A stretch of 64,000 bases of DNA, from contig JAJTUQ010000005.1 of the NCBI GenBank assembly GCA_021399445.1, positions 2,232,001-2,296,000 of the forward strand. Direction: 5' to 3'. Positions 34,064-45,765 of the stretch are shown piece after piece; position 1 is the stretch's first letter; each line of letters starts with the position of its first letter. Position numbers and translations under genes: made by a program. The notes beneath the pieces were generated by a model. The model did not search any database, was not told where the DNA came from, and worked only from the letters and a program-made list of their open reading frames with translations. This DNA comes from Xylogone sp. PMI_703. Its lineage: Eukaryota; Ascomycota; Leotiomycetes.

Positions 34064-35755
34064 TCACACACTGATGGCCTTTGTATCCTGAGGGAGGACG
34101 TCTGCGGTAGTCTCGTCGGTTCCGACGAGATCGTCCTCAATAGACACATGGTCATGGATCTTAAGAAAGATCACTGGGGCGGCTAGTGCGAGAGAGACAC
34201 TGAGGAGGACCCAGTTGCTGATGAATTCTTTTCTGTAGGAGAGATGGTGCGCATCAAGGTTATTTACTATCGCAGCACCAGCAGACTGGATACCTTTGTA
34301 AAAACCAACATAGTTTGCAGAGTGGCGACCAGAGTTGGAAAGAGCACCCATGAACCTAATTAATGACTTAGCAGCGAGGTAGAAGGGGGAATATGTTCGG
34401 TCCATACCAGTAGACGGTAGCTTGCCAAGCGGCATCGTAGAGACCGTAGAACATGTACAGGAACATGGGTCCGATATATCCAGAAGATGCCCAGTCAGTT
34501 GGGACAAAGGCTGGATTGATTGCGGGATTAACTGTTTCACGTGTGTATCCCTTTTGATATACATACCCACCACCCCAGACTACCATAGTTAGTACGAACA
34601 GAACGCCAAGCGCAATTTTAGCTCTGACCGAACGACGGACGCTTTGAGTATCAAGACAGTAGCCCCATATTACTGCCGCAATGATCTGAGCAAGCCAGTA
34701 TAGAAGGCTGTTGAGGGCCTTCGTTCGAGTATCGAAATGAGCACCGTTTATGGAATTTTGCTGGTAGACATAGAACCAGTTGGACGAGAAAAACATGGGA
34801 AACAATAGTACGACAAATGGTTCGAATTTGAGAGTTTCGTAGAGCCCCACCAGTTCGCTTTTCCAGCTAGGGTACTTCATCAATATAATTCGACTGCCAT
34901 CGGTTCGAACAACATCAGAGGCATTACACAGCATAAGGGCTAGCACAGCCCCGAAGAACATGAGGATAATAAATGCAATGTATGTGCTGTCAGTGACAGT
35001 ACTGTTGGAAGTGATATGGATATTTTCGCCAAGAGGAATCTGGTTAGAGCGTCAGGTGTCAAATATGAGTAAGGACACAGGAGAAGGCTTACCAAACTAC
35101 CAACAACAGCTCCCATGTTGAATATACCCCAGAACCAGGCAAAGTAGCGGCCTTTTTGATGTTCACTTGGGTATGAAATCATGATTGTGCCCTGTGCAGT
35201 CCACAGCAAACCAGCACAGATACCCAGCCAGACACCGGCAAAAATGTTGAAGCCTGCAACGCTAGCATGGACGGAAACCAATAGGCTGATGGCATATAGG
35301 CAGTATCCGATCCCTCCAAATGCGAGTGTCCATCTTATGCCGAGTACGTTGACAAAGGTTCCACCAAAGAAGCCGAAGACTGCAAAAGTGCTATAGAGAG
35401 CGGTGTTCTGTTGTTCGAGGATGGTTAGAGTTAAATATCCCGGATCTTTCCCAGCTTCAGTATACACACTCACCATATTATCTGCTAGAGTGGCATCAGT
35501 CTTTCCACCGCCTCCTAGGCCACCGAGAGCATTAAACATCCCAGGGCACATGAAGCACACGAAAGCAACCATCCCCAGTTGGATACTTGGGGATGCATAC
35601 CACGGAAAAGTATGGCCAAAGACCCGCCATTCTTTGTACTTCCATCCCGTGGGAAGGTCAATTACGGCGGCTTCTTCGGTATCAATGCCATCGGCCGAGG
35701 AAGAATTGGGCACAGCGCCAGTAGACGTGTCAACAGACTTCTTCTTCTCAGACAT
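34064..35755 (-). CDS. UNC-93-like MFS membrane protein
   Basis: Three exons, complement(34064..34355, 34408..35039, 35093..35755), about 528 residues. The start is MSEKKKSVD, after which a hydrophilic tail leads into TGWKYKEWRVFGHTFPWYASP and the first membrane segments (LGMVAFVCFMCPGMFNALGGLGGGG). The fungal UNC-93-like family (related to yeast-type DUF895 proteins) shares this order: GGTFVNVLGIRW, GICAGLLWTAQGTIMISYPSE..KGRYFAWFW, then a second half with FFSSNWFYVYQQNSINGAHF and a final segment before an acidic cytosolic tail. About eleven or twelve helices are expected. The substrate is unknown, as for most of the family. A truncated, mutated copy lies at 25.9-26.2 kb, showing recent local duplication. 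Confidence 0.88.
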
Positions 35756-36480
35756 CTGAAAGCCTAGAAGTCCTTCACGTCTAAACAATAAAGATTATAG
35801 AAGTAGAGATCGATGTGTCGGTTGTGTAGCTTGTACTGATCTCTGGAGTTGAAACAAAGAAGAATAGCAAGGAATTGCAATCCCAAGGGGCAATGTCTAA
35901 TTATATGTTCGAAGTACCATGCGCCTTCGACCCCTATGTTGGAAAGATAACATATCTTCCCCTCTCTATCGGTTAAGGGGAACCATGGCGAATTGGCTTA
36001 TCTTCTGTTCTCCACAAGTTCCTTGTCTCCGATAATGTGGCCCCCTAGTTCCTCCTCTGCATTTGTTCAGATCTCGCCCCCAGATTATCCAGCTCCCTGT
36101 GCTTACAAGAGCGGGAAATGATGGTGGAAAAGTATTGCGGAGAAAGACCAAGACCGGTTTAGGTGGAGAAGTTCCCATCTCTCCAGTAGCTTGGCGAGTT
36201 AGTATTCACTAGTCATCACTTGTAGTGAATCATGCTTCCCTCGGCCGCAATTAGGGGGCAAATACCACCGGCCAGCATTCCAGGTCATTAAATTTGTGAT
36301 GATATAAGGAGAAATAATTACCAGAACTATCGGTCCAGGACAAGCTTAGACATAAATTAGCATATAATAACCAGATATTTATCGTAAGTGAATAACGGGG
36401 CCTAAAATGGGAGGTTATTACGTACATGCATTTTATCTTAAGATCTAGGGCTGTGAGATTACAGCTAATAACTATCAACG
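35756..36480. other. Intergenic, promoter of the UNC-93-like gene
   Basis: No gene, RNA or repeat was recognised. A TCGGCCGC string occurs near 36240. Confidence 0.5.
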
Positions 36481-37714
36481 TCATGCTGTAGTTTCAACGT
36501 GCTCAGGATATCTCAATCCACACTGTCTTCGCACTTCATCCATCACCTCCATGATGACTACGGTCTCATCTAAACTTTCGTATTTGCCCTCTTTCCTCCC
36601 TTCTAGGAGCGCCATGCCGGCTTCGTCCGCTTCCCAAAACATGCCATAGCCTTCGCCCTCCTCATCATTGCCTGCTAGATAGTACCCATTATACCAATTA
36701 CTTCCCTTTCCTGGACCTGGTATCGGAAACAATTTGTCTTCAACAGTGCCGTCTGTGAGAATAAGTCTTGTGCGGGTAGGGCGCCAGAGTGGCGGCCAAA
36801 CTTGCAACTCGCCGTCTCTACCTTGTATGCGGACAGCTGGTCCACATGTCCCTTTACCGTCGCTATCATTAGAGACGAGGAAGCTAGTGATTGCAATTCC
36901 ATCTAAATCACCTCCAGCTCGGTGGTCCCGTGGGAAAGTAAGAAGGATAGAAGAAGATTCATCAACACCCGTTGGCGAGAATTTTCGTACACTGGAGAGA
37001 ACTTTTGGAGGCTTGCGTATATTTGGGGCCTGCGTGGTGTATAGAGTCTGGAAAATCCAAGTCAAGCTGTAGATTCCCATATCCAGAAGACTACCTCCCG
37101 CTAGATCGGGATTAACCATTCGGTGCTCCTTACTATAGCTCTCCGCCGGCTTGAGATTTAAAGAATTGTCAGCCGTAGCTCTAATGATGGTGCCGATTCT
37201 CCCAGAAGTAATAGTATCTCGAACATAGACCGACAAAGGGAAGTAACGCGTCCAGAGAGCCTCCATGAGGAACAGATTCTTCTCTCGTGCTAATCGGACC
37301 AGTTCCTTCGCTTGGGCAGCATTGACAGTAAACGCCTTCTCACAAAGGACGTTTTTGCCTGACTCGAGGCAAAGCCTAACGTTATGGTAGTGATGAGAGT
37401 GAGGTGTTGCAACATATACAATATCGATATCGTTGTCGGTGACAAGGTCCTTATAGGATCCATACGCCTTCGCTGATGACGGGGCACCGACATCCCTCAG
37501 GAAAACTTGAGCACGAGAAACACCTGAAGAACTAGCTGCGGCTACGACAGTATGCTTGATAGAGTGCACATCACGAGTAGCCGGATCGACTAAGAGATCT
37601 TTTGTAAAGGTCTGGGCGATGTTTCCCGTTGCTAATATGAGTCAATAAGAAGAAGAAAGGTTACGAGAGACTACACTGGCCTAAGATGCCCCATCGAATG
37701 ACTTCTGGGGCCAT
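36481..37714 (-). CDS. Gfo/Idh/MocA family NAD(P)-dependent oxidoreductase
   Basis: Two exons, complement(36481..37631, 37675..37714), about 396 residues. The tiny first exon, MAPEVIRWGILGQ, supplies the first strand of the Rossmann fold. The intron leads to STGNIAQTF, so the dinucleotide-binding G-x-x-x-x-G-x-I-A is split by it. Further motifs are IDIVYVATPHSHHYHN, ESGKNVLCEKAFTVN (the EKP-type lysine, here EKA), LMEALWTRYFP and GGSLLDMGIY with the usual D-x-G. Length and blocks are closest to trans-1,2-dihydrobenzene-1,2-diol/D-xylose dehydrogenases. It likely oxidises a sugar or diol in the cytosol. It begins the block of catabolic genes and is divergent from the dioxygenase at 38.8 kb. 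Confidence 0.9.
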
Positions 37715-38772
37715 GCTTACGATCTTTCGGGTTATTAGAAAGCGTTACTCTCTGTATCGCGGACGAAATTGTGGGACAGCTCGAGTTATGTGTGTATTCT
37801 ACTATAGCCCGAGCTCCAAGTTGATACCCTTGATGAAGCTGGATGGCAGGAAATTGAATTATTGAACGTAATCAGAACGCTAATCAGCCATTAATTGTTT
37901 TCAGCAGATGCTGAATAGTGATACTATCTTAAGCAGTCGGTTCAGATATTCAGGTTATCCTCCTCTTCCATCAATGCATCATCCGACAGCAGAAGATATC
38001 GGAGTCCCTCTTTCGTACCATTGTTCCGCCTGCGCATCCCCTGACTAGGCGGGAAAAGTGCCGTTATCTTATTTCCCTATCTGGAATATCCTCCGCAAAA
38101 GCTCAGTCACCACTGAATATGTGTCGATGCCGTGGTCAGGAAAACAGCCGAAATAGTCTCTATCGGATTCATTATATTTATGGAAGCAGCTGGATAACTA
38201 GTCAGAATCTGTTAGTGGTGGTAAGCAGTAAGGACGTAGTAAATTGGATGAATTATTTATCCGAATTTGTATTGCAATCCTTCTCGTCTAACGCTATTCA
38301 CCCATTAGGTCCATCTCTATGTTCGTGACGCAGCCGGTTGATGTTAGATAGGTAGGACGTTCTATCAGAAAGCCTCAGTACATAGGCATCACAAAAGTAT
38401 AACAAAGAAGTTGAGATATCTACAAATTCTTGGTTGGCGATGAAGATACAGTCGGGCTGACACTGTCCTTTATTATTAGATATCATCAGAATTGACATTA
38501 GACAAGTGTGCGTCTTAGTATTTCTATAATGATTACCGACAAAACTGTTAAAATGAACCGGACTTTGACCTAATTGATATCTCATTCTTAATGAGCGTAC
38601 GTTTTCCCGTCATCATGTTACTCTATGTATAGACAAAATGGTGCGGAGATAATTTCCTAAAGGAGTAAAAGGCCACTGACTACGACCACTCCTTGTCCAG
38701 CAGCATCATATATTTCTGCCTCTGAAAGGTACACTATGGTTTTTATTCAAGCCAATTTCCATACGGGACGCC
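37715..38772. other. Divergent promoter region between oxidoreductase and dioxygenase
   Basis: About 1.06 kb shared by two genes transcribed away from each other. Small frames near 38119-38585 show no domain signs. No strong repeat or operator was identified. Confidence 0.5.
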
Positions 38773-40204
38773 ATGACTTCCACAAGCTTGACTTGGGTAG
38801 AGCAAGACCACTGGGAAGACCCGCGCGGTCCTTTGGGTATCGAGAGACAAAGCCCAAAGCTCGCTCCACTCACGCCTAATAGTCCGCAGTGGGTTCACGA
38901 TCTCCATAAAAATGGTGCAAGTACACCTTGCCATATTATAAGCAGTTCTTCAACGTTAATGGATTGTTAGTGGGCTATAGTTAAAGGGGTAATTCCTAGA
39001 GAGAAAGCTCTCAAGTATGCCGACAAGGCTGAAGATTGGCTTGAAGGATTCCACATGGGATATAAACGCAACGACATCTCAACATGGAAATCTACAAACA
39101 TCCCCCGACATCGCTATGGAGGACTCTTCGACCAGTGAGGTTTATAAAACACTTGTCAAAGATTGAAACTGACCGTTTCTAGCTTCTCTTTTGCCCACGC
39201 ACAGTTTGTCTGGGACTGCAAATCGGAGCCCAAAGTCCGAGAAATATTTGCGGAGATCTGGGGCACTGATAAGCTCACGGTATCATTCGGTACGTATTGT
39301 CGTGGTCTCTCTGCTAGACATTATGCTGATCTTGGTAGATGGAGGCACGTTGGCATTTCCCACTCCTGATGAGCCGGATCACGGCAAAGCTCCTTGGCCG
39401 CATGTAAGTGCGAAAAAAGTATTCTTGTTCCATCTCAGTATTGATTGAATCTAGTCAGATCAAAGTGCTTATCGGCCTTGGCCTCATTGTATCCAAGGTC
39501 TACTAAACCTCGTATGTTGTGACAGCCCATGCACACTTCTTTTCGTTCTCACTGACATACTGCATTAGCTCCCCAATGGTCCAGAAGATGGCGGCCTCAT
39601 AACGATGACCGGAACAGCTCCTCTCTTTGAGCAGTACTTTAAAGAGCACCAAGCCGTAATTTGAAGCCTCCCATCCGCCGTGAGCCCAGAGATACTGACT
39701 TATATAGCCCGAGGGAGGTTGGATCAAACGAGATCTTTTCAGCTGGACAGACGAGGAGCTCCAATGGTTCAAGGACCGTGGCTGCGAGTGGGTGAAGCCT
39801 AGTATGGACCCCGGTGATTTCATCCTCTGGGATTCACGAAATGTTCACTACGGTGCCGCCCCTCTAGGAAACAACAAGCGTATGGCAATTTGTAATTATA
39901 TCCTCGGGTCGGCTACGTCATGCAGAGGCTGATTTTGGACAGATACTTGCTACAAACCCATCGAGTTCTTGACTGAAGAGCAAAGACAGCGGAAAGTGGA
40001 GGCCTTTAAACGGGGTTATATGACTGTAAGGCTTTATGCACCGAGTCTATTGCAACACCACTAATCCATGCACAGTCACACGACCCTACTGATTTTGTAC
40101 TGAAAGAGGAACAAATGGCGGATTGGAACACCCTCCATCCCTATGGTCCTCCGACTATCAACAAGGCGACTCAACAAGCCATTGGGATAATTCCATATGC
40201 ATGA
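38773..40204 (+). CDS. PhyH-type Fe(II)/2-oxoglutarate dioxygenase, nine exons with a GC-AG first intron
   Basis: join(38773..38916, 38971..39134, 39183..39289, 39339..39403, 39455..39511, 39569..39655, 39708..39891, 39943..40025, 40076..40204), about 339 residues. The reading is broken by stops unless these introns are removed; the lengths then close exactly. Intron 1 starts GCAAGT instead of GT. Choosing GC-AG is the only way to join HKNG to WAIVKGVIP in frame. The iron facial triad is H160-S-D162 (WPHSDQSAYR, split by intron 4 after the His) and H255 (SRNVHYGAAP). R266 (NNKRMAIYT) would bind 2-oxoglutarate. The family hydroxylates diverse small molecules in fungi. Its position beside the DMFase-like gene suggests a shared pathway, which is inference. 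Confidence 0.88.
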
Positions 40205-40774
40205 AGCTAAACAGGATTTTTAGGGATCATTGCTCCATCGATAAGAGCGTACGGTTTGATCTCTAGAGAAGAACTTGTGTCCTGTAGTCAGAAATTAGTT
40301 TATATCATCTAAGAAGATCAAGACATCCCTACTTAAATTATATAATTTTGGCTCCATCATAAGGATTTAACTTGACGGACTTGTGAAAGTACCACGGCGA
40401 TAGATACGCAGCGGCTGATTGAGTATGCAACTGCCCGTCTTTCTATAAAAGCCGTAGATAGATACAAGTATAGAAGAACTACCTGTTAGGTCACGGAGGA
40501 ACAATAGCGCATACAAGTTCACTCTAAATCAGTAAGAATGCATCCTAGCTAGCTTGAAGGCATATAAATTCAAGACCCTACAATAAAAATTCTCGAAGTC
40601 TTATATCCAATGCCTTCTCAGCAGTGGTTTCTGGTGCAGTCTCTGATTAGTCTACACTTATAACTGGCAACAACAGTAGTAATAATAGCATCTTCTAGTC
40701 CTCGGGCTGGTTTCCAATGCAAAAATCCCTTAGAGAATGCCTCATGATGGTCAAGCTATCATAAATCAATACTG
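40205..40774. other. Short convergent intergenic region
   Basis: The 3' flanks of the dioxygenase and the DMFase-like gene meet here. Nothing coding was seen. Confidence 0.5.
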
Positions 40775-43350
40775 CTACTTATGCCTGCTAACAAATTCTC
40801 TGAGCACATTATCGGTAAGACGCGCAATGTTATTCTGAAAGTTGTTCCATCCAAGCGAGCAAAACCAGTTGATGCTTCCAACGCTGAAGACAGCTCCGCC
40901 ACCGGCCGACTCATAATATACGACATCTGATCTGATATCCTCGGTCTGTGTTCCGAGAGTATTGATTACTGGAAACTCTACATCTTCAGGGAAAATACCG
41001 AATTCATCGGGATGTCCAGTGCTCGTGGCTACTACAATCGTGTTGTACGGGCTTCCAAGTCGATAATCACATCTATCGATTTCATCTCCACTGGCTCCAC
41101 CTCCGAAACCATATTCACCAAGAAGTTCATCTTCGGAGATCCCTTTAAACATCCATGCAAGTGCTACATCTTTACTTGCATCAGTTCGCTTATAAGGCAC
41201 TCCCGGGCCCTGAAGAAAGAGTTATAAGTGTGCCTCTGTCCTTACAATATGACTTAGGAAAGTACTCTAACTTACCTCCCCACACCCACAGCTTCCAATG
41301 CCGAATAGATAGTTACTTGCCACGCCGCGAGAACGCCACAGGAGTCCCTGTTGTCCATTAGTAAAAATGCGATCCCCTCCACCAAGAGTGAATGCTCTGC
41401 AGCCTTGATCCCCGCGCCGAATCTCCACTCGATGGAGACTTTCTTGCTGAGTAGCACAGCTCCAGTAGAATCCATTACCGCCAAGGTACATGATGTTGCC
41501 ACCACTCTTGATATAATTGGAGTATGCGGTCAGACTTTCGACGGTATGATACTCAGGATGTGAACCTGTGATAATCGTTCCATAGTGACTAATGAATCTC
41601 ATGCCAAACGTGTGTAAATCATGGTCACAAATAACATCATAAGGGATACCGCTTTTTTCCAGAAATTCTAGCATGATTAGATCAGCACTCAATCCTCGAG
41701 GCCGGTGAAAATTCCAGCTTATGTAGTCAGGACGCATATTTAAGATCGGTCGTTTGGCTGTAGAATGAATCACTCCGGATCGGTCATTGTATACATCATA
41801 ACAAGACAGTCCTAAATCAAGCCGGCGCTCAATCTTTCTCGCATGTTCATCTCTTCGTACTGACCAAGTGTAACCTCCTGATCGCATAAGTTCGGCTCGA
41901 TCATATACATGCTCATTTCCATAGGCAAGATACTGTCACATATAATAAGTCAGGATTATATACGTGTTAGCGGTTTATATATACTTACAGTGAAGGTAGA
42001 GATAATATAAGCAACTTTCGCCCCTAGTTTTGCACTTGTCGATACTGTAGGACGGATATAAAAAGGAACCATATCTTTGACCTTGCCGTCTGTTGCCTCG
42101 ATATGTATTGTATATACACCAGATCGGAGCTCAGGTAACGAAACAGAGAAGTCTGTGTCCCATCCTGCGTCGTCAAGATCATCTTCATGGAAATGAATAG
42201 CTCCGTATCCAAACCGAGCTTTTGTCCAATCAGACTCTGTCCCGTCCCAGTCATAGCCTGTGACTGCTCTCGTGGGGGCATTCACTAATCTACCATTGGC
42301 TCCGGTTTTGGATACATCAGAAATCTCATCACCAGACATATTAATTGAAAAATCCCATTTGGCAAGCACATCACTCCCAGATGGCCTTTTCATAGTAGGA
42401 CTATCAAGACGCCCGTTGAAAAAGTTGGTAGGATGTGTAGATGCCTCATCCGGACCTTTTGCAAAACTTGTGGCGAAAGTTAGAATACAAGGATCGGAGA
42501 TATTTGCTTCATAGTTGAGATGTTTGTGACCTTTCACAGGAGAGCCCGGAGGCTCCGCAAAAGAAGATCTAGGAGAAATACCGTAATAGAGTATTGCATC
42601 CTGGATCGTGAATCGAAGTTCTGTCCACCTCTTTGATGTAGCCTTAAATGTCGTAGATATCACTTCAACGGTTTTACCAGTTCCAATCCAGAATTCAACA
42701 AGGCCCTCAACTGTTAATACTACAGCATATCCGGTTTTGGTTGGTATATTGAGAGTTGAAACAATGGTTTGAAAATGCTTTGCTCCGGGGAGAGTAGATT
42801 GAAAGTAAAGAGTGAACTCTACACCTGTGGATTGTACTTGATAATCCCTTTCATCCATAATAGCATAAGAACCAGGATGAGCAACTTGGTAGCGACCTTT
42901 GAAATTGCCAGAAGGAATCTCAGTGACCACTTCCTGTTTCATCCCTGAAAAGTCAGTGCCTTGGGGTCCGTGGATCATACGAACAAAATGATACTTTAAC
43001 TCCGCTTCTGTAGAAGAGACCTATTATCATTGTTAGCCTTTTCATGGCCATGACGCTCTTAAGAAATTAGTTGAACAACGCGATATTTAAGCAATATCTG
43101 AGTGGAAAGGTATTATTTTCAAGTTACAAGCACTCTAATGTGTTGCAACTCTCCTGTGAGAGTAACAGTACTGGCCTAAAGCATAGATACACGTCTGTAT
43201 TCGATAACGCCATAAAGAGATATACGAAATTAACAATTGGCGCTCACTCACTTTCACGTCGATTGTGTCTCCCGGACTTGCAATCCAGGGTTCCACGTAG
43301 CCGATTATCTCTGCGGGATAGCCTTCTGGAGGCATGTCCGATGTACTCAT
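40775..43350 (-). CDS. N,N-dimethylformamidase large-subunit-like protein
   Basis: Four exons, complement(40775..41209, 41276..41932, 41989..43020, 43252..43350), about 740 residues, near the size of the bacterial beta subunit. An N-terminal part (IIGYVEPWIASPGDTIDVKV) precedes a concanavalin/LamG-like jelly roll (about 60-290) with NFFNGRLDSP and AKWDFS. The C-terminal DMFase fold holds YLAYGNE, CYDVYND, SGIPYDVICDHDLH, TGSHPEYHT and GGGAVFSVGSINWF. In the Paracoccus enzyme iron is held by Tyr399, Tyr440 and Glu521, with His519 nearby. Here Y381, Y422 and E504, with H502, fall at matching spacing (offset 17-18). It may hydrolyse a formamide or other amide. No small alpha subunit gene is visible nearby. 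Fungal homologues have no assigned substrate that I know of. Confidence 0.88.
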
Positions 43351-44363
43351 GACTAGGCGATAGTGATAATTGGTTGGCAGTTAGCTAATAGCTATGAGTC
43401 TTGTTCTCTAAGGGCACACTAGCAATGGTTCTTTTGTGATGATCTGAATCTGGCTCACAGTTTTCCTGATAACATGCAGGGATTCGTTAATACGGGGCCG
43501 AAATTGGCTTCTCAAATTCTAACTCCCAGCTACAACACCTGAAACCCAGGTCTAATTGTACTTGAAATTGTATCTCCTGCCGGAAGCTTACGATAGAAAT
43601 AGATTGAGGTACGATATCGTAATGATAATTAGCTGCGGAGTGAGTAGTCTCTCGTTTCTCTGACATTTCTTCCTGAACTTGGTTTTACCATTGAGTGCGG
43701 AAATTCTCCGAGTTAGGCATTAGTGACTCGGAAACGACTTCCTATTACAGTAACTCTCATGGTGGAAGCTTTACGCAGTCCTCAAGTCACTACAATAACT
43801 ATTTTGTATTCATTGTTTATCCCACAGCGCCTATCTAAAACCATTTGATTGCCAAAATAGTGGATGTCATAGATTCAACTTTCGCATGATCAGTCATGAA
43901 TATCAGATCGAAGAGTGTCCAATTTTTCCAGCACTAGTAAAATCTTTCGGGCTCTCTCCAGATATAACCTTAATAAAGGGTATACCATCACATCTTAACC
44001 GTTGTTGTGACAATGTCTATCGCACTATGTATTTTTAGACTTAGAATCCCAAGGGATGACAACCACCCACTTGTCACTCACTTCAGATGAGAAATGATAC
44101 TGGCCAAATCTGTACACAGCTACTTACTACGTTACACAGAATTCACAGTACAAATAAATCCACAGCAAAATTGATTTACTATTACTACATGAAATTAAGT
44201 GAACTTGGATTCCCTTTCAGAGTAGTTCGGCGACTCTCTCGTTTCCCTGCAGGGATATGGAGGCGGGTGTAACCTGCTTAATTCATCCCTCTAACCGTTC
44301 CCTTCCCAAACAATGCCCATCGAAAGGAACCAATAGTGCGGTCCAATACTGCGATGACATCCT
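43351..44363. other. Promoter region of the DMFase-like gene
   Basis: About 1 kb without a recognisable gene, RNA or repeat. The dioxygenase at 44.4 kb ends at its far side. Confidence 0.5.
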
Positions 44364-45323
44364 TTAGGGTAACAGTTCGAAATTGATGTCATGGAAACCT
44401 TGAAGATAGTCATGATCGTTCTCCACCCATTTCACACAAGGATCGAACTTGCCCCAATCAATTCGGCCCTGCCAACGATTGGGCAATATGAGTTGTTGGT
44501 TGCTACGGTACCAGTGAGAAAACACTACCGTGACAAGCATTACCCGCGGATCATCGGTATGATTTGGCATACCAGCATGCCAGAGACGAATATCACGAAT
44601 GATTAATGATCCTTTTGGCATGCCAGGCTGGATTGGAGGCCGGATTGCACGACGTTTTTCGATCAGCTCGTCAGCGAAGTCGACCGGCACTCCTAGCGCC
44701 TTTGCACGTTCTGCACGTTTCTGACTGGCAACGACTGGGTCAGGGCCATCACCTCCTTCTCCATTGATTGTGAGCATATTTAATTGAGGGTCGTTATGAG
44801 TCCCGAGCCAGAACTCGGTGGCACCATTCTGAGGGGACGTGGAGACGAGATTAATGTTGATACAGAAGCCATGAGGCACCGATGGGAAACCATGGGGAAC
44901 ATCAATATGTACCGGCTGGCGTGCTTCCGCCTTGAAGGCCGTATTGGCACTATAAAGACGCACTTTTGGGTTCGAGCCCACCATGCAATCTAGAATTGCC
45001 GCAGCCCAGGGATTGGCAATTACGTCGTCGAAGACGAATCCCTCTTCAGGACATGGTTCTTGCTGAATATTATTTGTCTCCACACTGAAGTTGACGTGCG
45101 TAGTTTTGCGAGCCTTGAGTTTCGCTGCATCAGCGACCATCCGTGCATTAAGTTTATCCAAGTGAGCTGGATTGACAGCATTTTCCAGGACAACCAGGCC
45201 ATCCTCTTGCAAAGCTGTGAGAGCAGCTTGAAGATTGTGCGATTCGACTGTTTGGGTAGCCAATTCTTGATCTGTCAGTCTGATGATCCGTGGCTGGTTT
45301 GAAGCGGGAGTCATGGTAGCCAT
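44364..45323 (-). CDS. PhyH-type Fe(II)/2-oxoglutarate dioxygenase, intronless
   Basis: A single exon of 319 residues from MATMTPASNQ; a longer frame reaches upstream but has no ATG. The H-x-D pair is VHIDVPHG, the distal His is in RLWHAGMPNH and the 2-oxoglutarate Arg in DPRVMLV, so the active site is complete. The AKLKARKTTHVNFS and QNGATEFWLGTH blocks also fit phytanoyl-CoA dioxygenase family members of fungi. It is only distantly related to the nine-exon dioxygenase at 38.8 kb (different size and gene structure), so they are not recent duplicates. The two genes flank the DMFase-like gene. Hydroxylation of a small substrate in the cytosol is expected. Confidence 0.92.
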   Translation of the reverse strand: MATMTPASNQPRIIRLTDQELATQTVESHNLQAALTALQEDGLVVLENAVNPAHLDKLNARMVADAAKLKARKTTHVNFSVETNNIQQEPCPEEGFVFDDVIANPWAAAILDCMVGSNPKVRLYSANTAFKAEARQPVHIDVPHGFPSVPHGFCININLVSTSPQNGATEFWLGTHNDPQLNMLTINGEGGDGPDPVVASQKRAERAKALGVPVDFADELIEKRRAIRPPIQPGMPKGSLIIRDIRLWHAGMPNHTDDPRVMLVTVVFSHWYRSNQQLILPNRWQGRIDWGKFDPCVKWVENDHDYLQGFHDINFELLP

Positions 45324-45765
45324 GATTTCGTGTCCAGAAGTCTTAACTATTGAAACGATGTCCTCCGAATTGATTCGTATTGACTCACAAATGGACAAAA
45401 TGATAATGCTAATGCACCGACTTTATACACCGTCTTCTTTCCAGCATCAGACAAAACAAAGATCTTGCCATGCGCCTGAAGCTTCTCTGTTGACGCGGGG
45501 CTTAGCGTGATAGTTCCTGGGCTGGCGGGAATAATTTCCAAGTCAGGAAATCCACCGCAAACCTCTATCTTCCTCCATCAACAGGTGGAGTTGGAGTCTG
45601 GGGATGGCGGCATAACTCCAAAAAGAGCGAATGTTCTTGATCTCTACCATCGGCGCACTGTCGTCCGGAAACCTAGATGCCGACCCTGTATAATGTCGTT
45701 GAGAGGATTCTGTGTCCTTGGCCCTCAGTCATCAGTTTTCGAAGGGCCGTTGGTTACATTGTGCC
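45324..45765. other. Divergent promoter between dioxygenase and kinase
   Basis: 442 bp. A minus-strand frame of about 64 codons here (MEIIPASPG... from a non-ATG start) ends at a GTGAGT donor-like site. Its splice product would not be in frame with the dioxygenase, so it is not called. Confidence 0.45.

Noticed and set aside
38773..40204. First reading of the 38.8-40.2 kb dioxygenase as a pseudogene because of many stops
   Set aside because: Removing eight short introns, one of them GC-AG, gives a complete 339-residue protein with all catalytic residues.
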